Below, one piece after another: positions 58,941-64,000 of a DNA stretch of 64,000 nt (its first letter is position 1; each line of letters opens with the position of its first letter). The notes under the pieces were generated by a model that was not told the DNA's origin, ran no database searches, and saw only the letters and a program-made list of their open reading frames with translations. Origin of the DNA: Sphingobacterium faecium (GTDB taxonomy: Bacteria; Bacteroidota; Bacteroidia; Sphingobacteriales; Sphingobacteriaceae); NCBI RefSeq assembly GCF_003054045.1, contig NZ_QBKH01000002.1:1-64000 (forward strand), read 5' to 3'. Made by a program: the position numbers and the translations under genes.

Positions 58941-59438
58941 ATGACCGTTTTTTATTTAGTTGCTTTCCTTTCTATTTTTTTCGCGCTGATGACCATCTTC
59001 ACGAAAAACCCGGTGCATAGTGTTCTGTATCTCGTAATTACGTTTTTTACATTTACCATTCACTATATTTTATTAAATGCACAGTTTTTGGCTGTGGTGA
59101 ATTTCATTGTATATATGGGTGCAATTATGGTGCTCTTTTTATTTGTACTGATGTTGTTGAATCTCAATAAAGATACAGAGCCTATGAAATCCAATCTAGT
59201 AAAAATGATGGGTGTGATTGCAGGTTGCTGTTTGGTAGTTGTTCTTTTTGGTGCATTTCGAGTTTTTGACTTGTCAAATCCTTTGATTGTAAAAGATCCC
59301 GATATCGGTTTAGTGAAAAATTTGGGAAAAGTGTTATTTAAAGAGTTCCTGCTTCCGTTTGAATTGTCTTCGATTCTATTGTTAACGGCTATGATTGGAG
59401 CAGTTTTATTGGCGAAAAAAGAAACAAGAAAAGTATAA
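58941..59438 (+). CDS. nuoJ: NADH-quinone oxidoreductase subunit J
   Basis: This membrane subunit has 165 aa and five TM helices. The TM3 region reads FIVYMGAIMVLFLFVLMLLN (about 55-74), the pi-bulge helix implicated in coupling. The C-terminal TM ends in GAVLLAKKE. Its stop codon overlaps the nuoK ATG by one base (TAATG). Confidence 0.95.
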   Translation: MTVFYLVAFLSIFFALMTIFTKNPVHSVLYLVITFFTFTIHYILLNAQFLAVVNFIVYMGAIMVLFLFVLMLLNLNKDTEPMKSNLVKMMGVIAGCCLVVVLFGAFRVFDLSNPLIVKDPDIGLVKNLGKVLFKEFLLPFELSSILLLTAMIGAVLLAKKETRKV

Positions 59439-59767
59439 TGGAAGCAGCAATTCAACAATTACAAGGTGTTCCAATCAATCATTATTTGATTTTTTGCAGT
59501 ATAATTTTCGTCATTGGTGTGATCGGCGTGCTTATTCGTCGTAATGTCATTATTATGATGATGTCTATTGAATTGATGTTAAATGCTGTTAATCTTTTAT
59601 TAGCTGCATTTTCAGTGCAACATGGTGATGCTTCGGGACAAGTATTTGTATTCTTTATCATGGCTTTGGCAGCAGCAGAGGTTGCGGTCGGTTTAGCTAT
59701 TATTATTATGGTATATCGAAATACGAAGTCGGTAGACATTGAGTCTCTTCACAAACTTCGTTGGTAA
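59438..59767 (+). CDS. nuoK: NADH-quinone oxidoreductase subunit K
   Basis: This small proton-channel subunit has 109 aa and three TM helices. Its key glutamates are in IMMMSIELMLNAVNLLL (TM2, about 41-57) and FFIMALAAAEVAVGLAII (TM3, about 69-86). The start codon shares a base with the nuoJ stop codon. Confidence 0.96.
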   Translation: MEAAIQQLQGVPINHYLIFCSIIFVIGVIGVLIRRNVIIMMMSIELMLNAVNLLLAAFSVQHGDASGQVFVFFIMALAAAEVAVGLAIIIMVYRNTKSVDIESLHKLRW

Positions 59768-59800
59768 TTTAGAGCATTAAAAAAAAGAAAGATAGTAGCT

Positions 59801-61720
59801 ATGCGTGATTTAATTTGGTTAATTCCTTTATTGCCCTTGATTGGATTTCTGATCAATGGTATAGGACGACAAGTACTTTCAAAAGGTTTGGTAGGTTTTA
59901 TCGGTAGTACTACCGTATTTGTTTCCTTTCTATTGAGTTGTACCTTATTTGCATCTATATATGAGGACCGTACGAGTGGTGAAAGTGGAATTATATTATA
60001 TCATATTTTTGATTGGATCAAAATTGGAAATTTAGATATTTCTCTTTCGTTTCTGGTTGATCCCTTAAGTGCAATCATGTTACTCGTTGTAACGGGTATA
60101 GGATTTTTAATACATGTATACTCAATTGGATATATGCAGCAGGATGCTGGTTTTGCAAAATATTTTGCCTATCTGAATCTATTTATATTTTTCATGTTGC
60201 TATTGGTGATGGGGTCCAATTACTTGGTCATGTTTATTGGCTGGGAAGGAGTAGGGCTATGTTCCTATTTATTGATTGGCTTTTGGTATAAAAATAGTGA
60301 TTACGGCGCAGCCGCGAAGAAGGCTTTTGTCATGAACCGCATCGGTGATTTGGGGTTTCTGTTAGCCGTTTTCTTTATATTCAATGCATTTGGTTCTTTA
60401 GAATTTGCAACTGTATTTCAATCTGCGAAAAACTATCCTATTGGGGATATGACCCTATTAACGATTACACTTTTGTTATTCGTGGCAGCAACAGGTAAAT
60501 CGGCGCAGATTCCTTTATTTACTTGGCTACCGGATGCCATGGCTGGACCGACACCTGTATCGGCTTTAATACATGCTGCTACCATGGTGACAGCGGGTAT
60601 ATATATGATTGCTCGATCCAATATTTTGTTTGTTCTTTCTCCTCTAACGCTCCAGATCATCGCTGTTATAGGTGTTTGTACTGCACTTTTTGCGGCAGCA
60701 GTTGCTCTAACACAAAATGATATTAAGAAAGTACTGGCTTACTCAACCGTGTCGCAGCTAGGTTATATGTTTTTAGGATTAGGTGTTGGCGCGTTTACAG
60801 GAGCTTTCTTTCACGTATTGACCCACGCATTTTTCAAAGCCTTATTGTTTTTAGGTGCTGGATCAGTTATTCACGGTATGAGCAATGAACAAGATATGCG
60901 TAAAATGGGCGGTTTAAAAAAAGTATTACCTATTACCTATATCACGATGCTGATCGGTACCATTGCCATTTCGGGGATTCCTCCCTTTTCTGGTTTTTTC
61001 TCGAAAGACGAAATTTTAGCTCATGCTTTTGCTGCTAACCCAATTTTTTGGATTTTGGGATTTGCCGGAGCTTTGATGACTGCTTTTTATATGTTCAGAT
61101 TGATTTATCTGACCTTTTTCGGGACTTTTAGAGGTACTGAAGAGCAAAAACATCACTTACATGAGTCTCCTAAATCGATGACTTTTCCCTTAATCATGTT
61201 GGCTGTATTATCTATTTTTGGAGGAGTCTTAAATCTTCCAGAGGTATTAGGGGGAAATGCTTGGTTGGCTAATTTCTTATCCCCCGTATTTGCAGATGGT
61301 GCTCGTCTACAACATACGCATGCCATTGAGCATAGTACTGAATATATGTTAATGGGAGTATCTATTGTTGGAGTTTTAGTAATGGCATTTGTTGCTTACA
61401 ATAAATATGTCAAGCAAGGGGTTGTTCCGCAGCATGATCAAGTGGCAAGGACTGGCCTTGCAAAACTTTCTTATCATAAATTTTATGTCGATGAAATCTA
61501 TGATCAATTGATTGTAAAACCGATTAATTGGTTATCTGTATTTTTTGGAAAGGTTGTGGATACCTCAGGCATCGATGGTTTGGTCAATGCAATTGGTAGA
61601 TCATCATTTATGACAGGAAAGGGAGTACGTCTTTTACAAAGTGGAAATGTAGGTTTCTATCTTTTACTGATGGTAGTTGGGGCAATTGCCATCTTTATAT
61701 ACGGTTTATTGAGTTTTTAA
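59801..61720 (+). CDS. nuoL: NADH-quinone oxidoreductase subunit L
   Basis: This antiporter-like proton pump subunit has 639 aa and about 16 TM helices plus the long lateral helix near the C-terminus. The TM5 Glu is in FIGWEGVGLCSYLLIGFW (about 145-162), the TM7-8 Lys/His region in GKSAQIPLFTWLPDAMAGPT with SALIHAATMVTAG (about 230-270), and the discontinuous TM12 Lys in FSKDEILA. The C-terminus carries YHKFYVDEIYDQLIVKP, the start of the lateral helix. Confidence 0.97.
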   Translation: MRDLIWLIPLLPLIGFLINGIGRQVLSKGLVGFIGSTTVFVSFLLSCTLFASIYEDRTSGESGIILYHIFDWIKIGNLDISLSFLVDPLSAIMLLVVTGIGFLIHVYSIGYMQQDAGFAKYFAYLNLFIFFMLLLVMGSNYLVMFIGWEGVGLCSYLLIGFWYKNSDYGAAAKKAFVMNRIGDLGFLLAVFFIFNAFGSLEFATVFQSAKNYPIGDMTLLTITLLLFVAATGKSAQIPLFTWLPDAMAGPTPVSALIHAATMVTAGIYMIARSNILFVLSPLTLQIIAVIGVCTALFAAAVALTQNDIKKVLAYSTVSQLGYMFLGLGVGAFTGAFFHVLTHAFFKALLFLGAGSVIHGMSNEQDMRKMGGLKKVLPITYITMLIGTIAISGIPPFSGFFSKDEILAHAFAANPIFWILGFAGALMTAFYMFRLIYLTFFGTFRGTEEQKHHLHESPKSMTFPLIMLAVLSIFGGVLNLPEVLGGNAWLANFLSPVFADGARLQHTHAIEHSTEYMLMGVSIVGVLVMAFVAYNKYVKQGVVPQHDQVARTGLAKLSYHKFYVDEIYDQLIVKPINWLSVFFGKVVDTSGIDGLVNAIGRSSFMTGKGVRLLQSGNVGFYLLLMVVGAIAIFIYGLLSF

Positions 61721-61745
61721 CATTGTAATAGCTATTTGATAATCA

Positions 61746-63191
61746 ATGGATAACCTATTTTTACTTATTTTAACCCCTATAATTGGCGCAATCTTTTTAC
61801 TATTTGTATGTCAACATGCATTAGCGAAAAAAGGGGCGTTGATTTTGTCTTTGATCACGTTGGGTCTGACTATTCCTTTTATTTGTCAATTCAATGCTTC
61901 AGGTGACTTTAATTATGAACAATCCTATCCATGGATTGCTGCTCTTGGAGTAAATTTTCATATTGGTATTGACGGTATTAGTTTGCCTTTATTGGTTTTA
62001 ACAAATGTTTTAGTGCCATTGATTGTGCTCACGACTTTTAAAAAACCTTTTAAAGGTGATTTCTATGCATTGATGTTTTTCATGCAGAGCGGTTTGATGT
62101 TAGTGTTCTCTGCTATGGATGCTTTTACATTTTATGTGGGATGGGAAGCTGCTTTAATTCCGATTTATTTTATATGTGCATTGTGGGGTGATGGAGATCG
62201 AATTCGAGTTAATTTAAAGTTCTTTGTCTATACGTTTTTTGGTAGTTTATTGATGTTGATTGCCATATTATATCTACACCAACAGGTTGCTACCCATGAT
62301 TTTGAATGGCATTCTTTTGTCTCACTTGATTTGGATGCTTCTACACAACGTTGGATATTTTGGGCATTCTTTATTGCTTTTGCTATTAAAATACCCATTT
62401 TTCCTTTTCATACGTGGCAACCAAATACGTATACACATGCACCTGCGGCAGGCACGATGCTATTAGCGGGCATTATGTTGAAAATGGGTGTTTACGGTTT
62501 ATTGCGCTGGTTATTACCCGTTGTGCCAGAAGCTGTTGCCAGCTATGGTCAACTAGTGATGGTTTTATGTGTTTTTGCTGTCGTTTATGCCTCCATCATT
62601 GCTATTCAGCAGCAGGATGCGAAGCGACTGATTGCTTATTCTTCTATTGCTCACGTTGGATTAATTAGTGCAGGTGTGTTTACTTGGAATTTAACGGGTA
62701 TGGGTGGTGCTATGATACAAATGATCAATCATGGTATATCTGTAGTTGGTTTATTTTTCGTACTTGATATCATTCAAGATCGGACTGGATCAAGAGATTT
62801 AAGAGATTTAGGCGGTATTGCAAAGCAAGCCCCGCGATTGGCTATTGTGTTTTTGATTATTATCATGGGCGCAATTGGTTTACCACTAACAAATGGTTTC
62901 ATTGGTGAATTTTTACTATTAAAAGGGATTTATGAATATGGCATTTGGTATGCCGTTTTTGGAGGGCTAACATTGATTTTGGGTGCTGTCTATATGTTAC
63001 GGTTATATCAAAAAACAATGCTCGGAACAACATCTGAAAGGACTGCGTCTTTTGTCGATATTTCTGGTGTTGAATTATATACACTAATAATCATTTCAGG
63101 ATTGATTATTTATTTAGGAATTTTTCCAAATAGCTTATTGCATATTTCTTCAGCTTCATTGGATGTATTGGCTACATTCCTTGGAAGATAA
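61746..63191 (+). CDS. nuoM: NADH-quinone oxidoreductase subunit M
   Basis: This antiporter-like proton pump subunit has 481 aa and about 14 TM helices. Characteristic positions are the TM5 Glu in FYVGWEAALIPIYFIC (about 128-143), the TM7-8 Lys in AIKIPIFPFHTWQPNTYTHA (about 215-234), HVGLISAGVF, and the TM12 Glu region NGFIGEFLLLKG (about 384-395). It follows nuoL by 25 bp. Confidence 0.97.
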   Translation: MDNLFLLILTPIIGAIFLLFVCQHALAKKGALILSLITLGLTIPFICQFNASGDFNYEQSYPWIAALGVNFHIGIDGISLPLLVLTNVLVPLIVLTTFKKPFKGDFYALMFFMQSGLMLVFSAMDAFTFYVGWEAALIPIYFICALWGDGDRIRVNLKFFVYTFFGSLLMLIAILYLHQQVATHDFEWHSFVSLDLDASTQRWIFWAFFIAFAIKIPIFPFHTWQPNTYTHAPAAGTMLLAGIMLKMGVYGLLRWLLPVVPEAVASYGQLVMVLCVFAVVYASIIAIQQQDAKRLIAYSSIAHVGLISAGVFTWNLTGMGGAMIQMINHGISVVGLFFVLDIIQDRTGSRDLRDLGGIAKQAPRLAIVFLIIIMGAIGLPLTNGFIGEFLLLKGIYEYGIWYAVFGGLTLILGAVYMLRLYQKTMLGTTSERTASFVDISGVELYTLIIISGLIIYLGIFPNSLLHISSASLDVLATFLGR

Positions 63192-63227
63192 TTTTAGACT
63201 TAAACTTTACGAATAATAGATTCGATT

Positions 63228-64000
63228 ATGGGGGCGATTATTACATTATCAATATTAGCATTATTGGTACTTTACTTAGGGTTATTTAAAGCAAATAAAT
63301 CATTATTACCGGTATCTTTAGTTGGACTCCTTGTCGTCATCGGCCTATTGATCCATGATTGGAAAGCAGAAGCTATACCTTTATATAACGGGATGGTTTT
63401 ATTTGATCACTATGCTGTAGCATTCTCCATACTTTGTACCGTGATTACGTTGCTGGTTTTGATACTATCTAAGGGGTATTTCACGTCTTCTAGTGATCAT
63501 GTGGCAGAGTATTATACTTTGTTATTATTTTCCTTAACGGGTGCTGTTTTGGTTAATAGTTTCCACAATTTGGCGCTATTGTTTTTAGGGATAGAGATTA
63601 TGTCTGTTGCCTTGTATATTCTGGTAGGGATACGGAAGAAGGATCCTGCTTCCAATGAGGCAGCTATTAAGTATTTTATCATGGGAGCGTTTTCAACGGG
63701 ATTTCTGTTGTTTGGTATCACTTTGTTATACGGCGCTTCAGGATCCTTTGATCTGGTTATGATTAAAGATTATGTCACGAGTCATCCTAATGAGATCTCC
63801 CCATTGTTTTATGGAGGAATATTATTAATGATTATTGGTCTGATTTTCAAAGTCGGTGCTGCCCCTTTTCATTTTTGGACTGCAGATGTTTATGATGGAG
63901 CTCCAATCTTGATTACCAGCTTTATGAGTACAGTTGTTAAGATCGCATCCTTTGCTGGCTTGCTTCGTTTATTTACATTCTCCCTTTTACCCTTACAGGA
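63228..64000 (+). CDS. nuoN: NADH-quinone oxidoreductase subunit N (cut by window end)
   Basis: The first 257 codons of the third antiporter-like proton pump subunit are present from the ATG at 63228, 36 bp after nuoM. Visible are several TM helices, the TM5 Glu in FLGIEIMSVALYILVG (about 124-139), and the TM7-8 Lys region in GLIFKVGAAPFHFWTADVYDGAP (about 204-226; split reading). The frame remains open to the last base of the window, so the gene continues beyond it. Confidence 0.95.
   Translation, partial: MGAIITLSILALLVLYLGLFKANKSLLPVSLVGLLVVIGLLIHDWKAEAIPLYNGMVLFDHYAVAFSILCTVITLLVLILSKGYFTSSSDHVAEYYTLLLFSLTGAVLVNSFHNLALLFLGIEIMSVALYILVGIRKKDPASNEAAIKYFIMGAFSTGFLLFGITLLYGASGSFDLVMIKDYVTSHPNEISPLFYGGILLMIIGLIFKVGAAPFHFWTADVYDGAPILITSFMSTVVKIASFAGLLRLFTFSLLPLQ

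Noticed and set aside
59063-59458. 131-codon frame antisense to nuoJ
   Set aside because: It fully overlaps a conserved nuo gene with a normal product and has no recognisable domain or promoter.
1-64000. CRISPR arrays, insertion sequences, prophage or integrative elements
   Set aside because: No regularly spaced repeats, transposase, integrase or phage genes were seen; gene content is core throughout.

Overview
This is AT-rich chromosomal DNA from a member of the Bacteroidota, most likely Sphingobacteriaceae (Sphingobacterium/Pedobacter-like). The support is gene content (Bacteroidota-type omega subunit, ExbB-ExbD-ExbD-TonB set with an RNKxYGAYxLR TonB, YfhO, OmpA with a thrombospondin-3-type linker, a large outer-membrane barrel with a carboxypeptidase-regulatory-like domain), recurrent TAnnTTTG -7 boxes with TTG/TTTG about 19-20 bp upstream, and scarce Shine-Dalgarno sequences. 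No phage, transposon, tRNA or CRISPR array was seen; the window reads as core genome.

Layout: 1-319, the end of an rRNA locus with two tandem 5S genes, each followed by a hairpin terminator. 490-5944, a tripartite RND efflux operon. 5982-9074 (minus), a START-like protein and bamD-rpoZ-coaBC. 9302-10293 (plus), a NifU-type Fe-S protein and a carboxypeptidase-regulatory-like protein. 10290-14394 (minus), a LolC/E-like permease, an MBL hydrolase, aroE and a TPR protein. 14571-15947 (minus), OmpA. 16197-19011 (minus), a phosphate block: PhoR-like kinase, then DUF47 and Pit behind a PHO-box-like repeat. 19081-23682 (minus), polA, a MORN-type protein and psd, with rsgA divergent from polA. 24715-28144 (minus), two uncharacterised exported proteins. 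28259-35230 (plus), an AsmA-like protein, KtrB/KtrA potassium uptake and YfhO. Then rnhB (minus), a large outer-membrane barrel, GNAT, M16 peptidase and fabD (plus), metK (minus) with a structured leader, a lipid kinase and a SUI1 factor (plus). 45508-51567, the TonB energising cluster with a PstS-like lipoprotein and a TPR protein. 51673-64000, the NADH dehydrogenase operon nuoA to nuoN, with nuoN cut by the window end.

How parts work together: ExbB/ExbD/TonB energise outer-membrane transport; Nuo supplies the proton-motive force used by ExbBD, the RND pump and ion uptake; DUF47-Pit imports phosphate and is plausibly controlled by the neighbouring kinase through the PHO-box-like repeat. The most novel-looking elements are not proteins. 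They are a multi-stem RNA of about 127 nt in the metK leader, starting about 20 nt after a predicted transcription start; the PHO-box-like repeat; a parS-core palindrome near 30.1 kb; a 36-bp near-perfect palindrome upstream of the outer-membrane barrel gene; and promoters placed so close to start codons that near-leaderless mRNAs are predicted. Among proteins, the CoaC half of CoaBC carries Asp and Ser where the family's catalytic Asn and Cys are expected, and the two-gene module at 24.7-28.1 kb has no recognised function.
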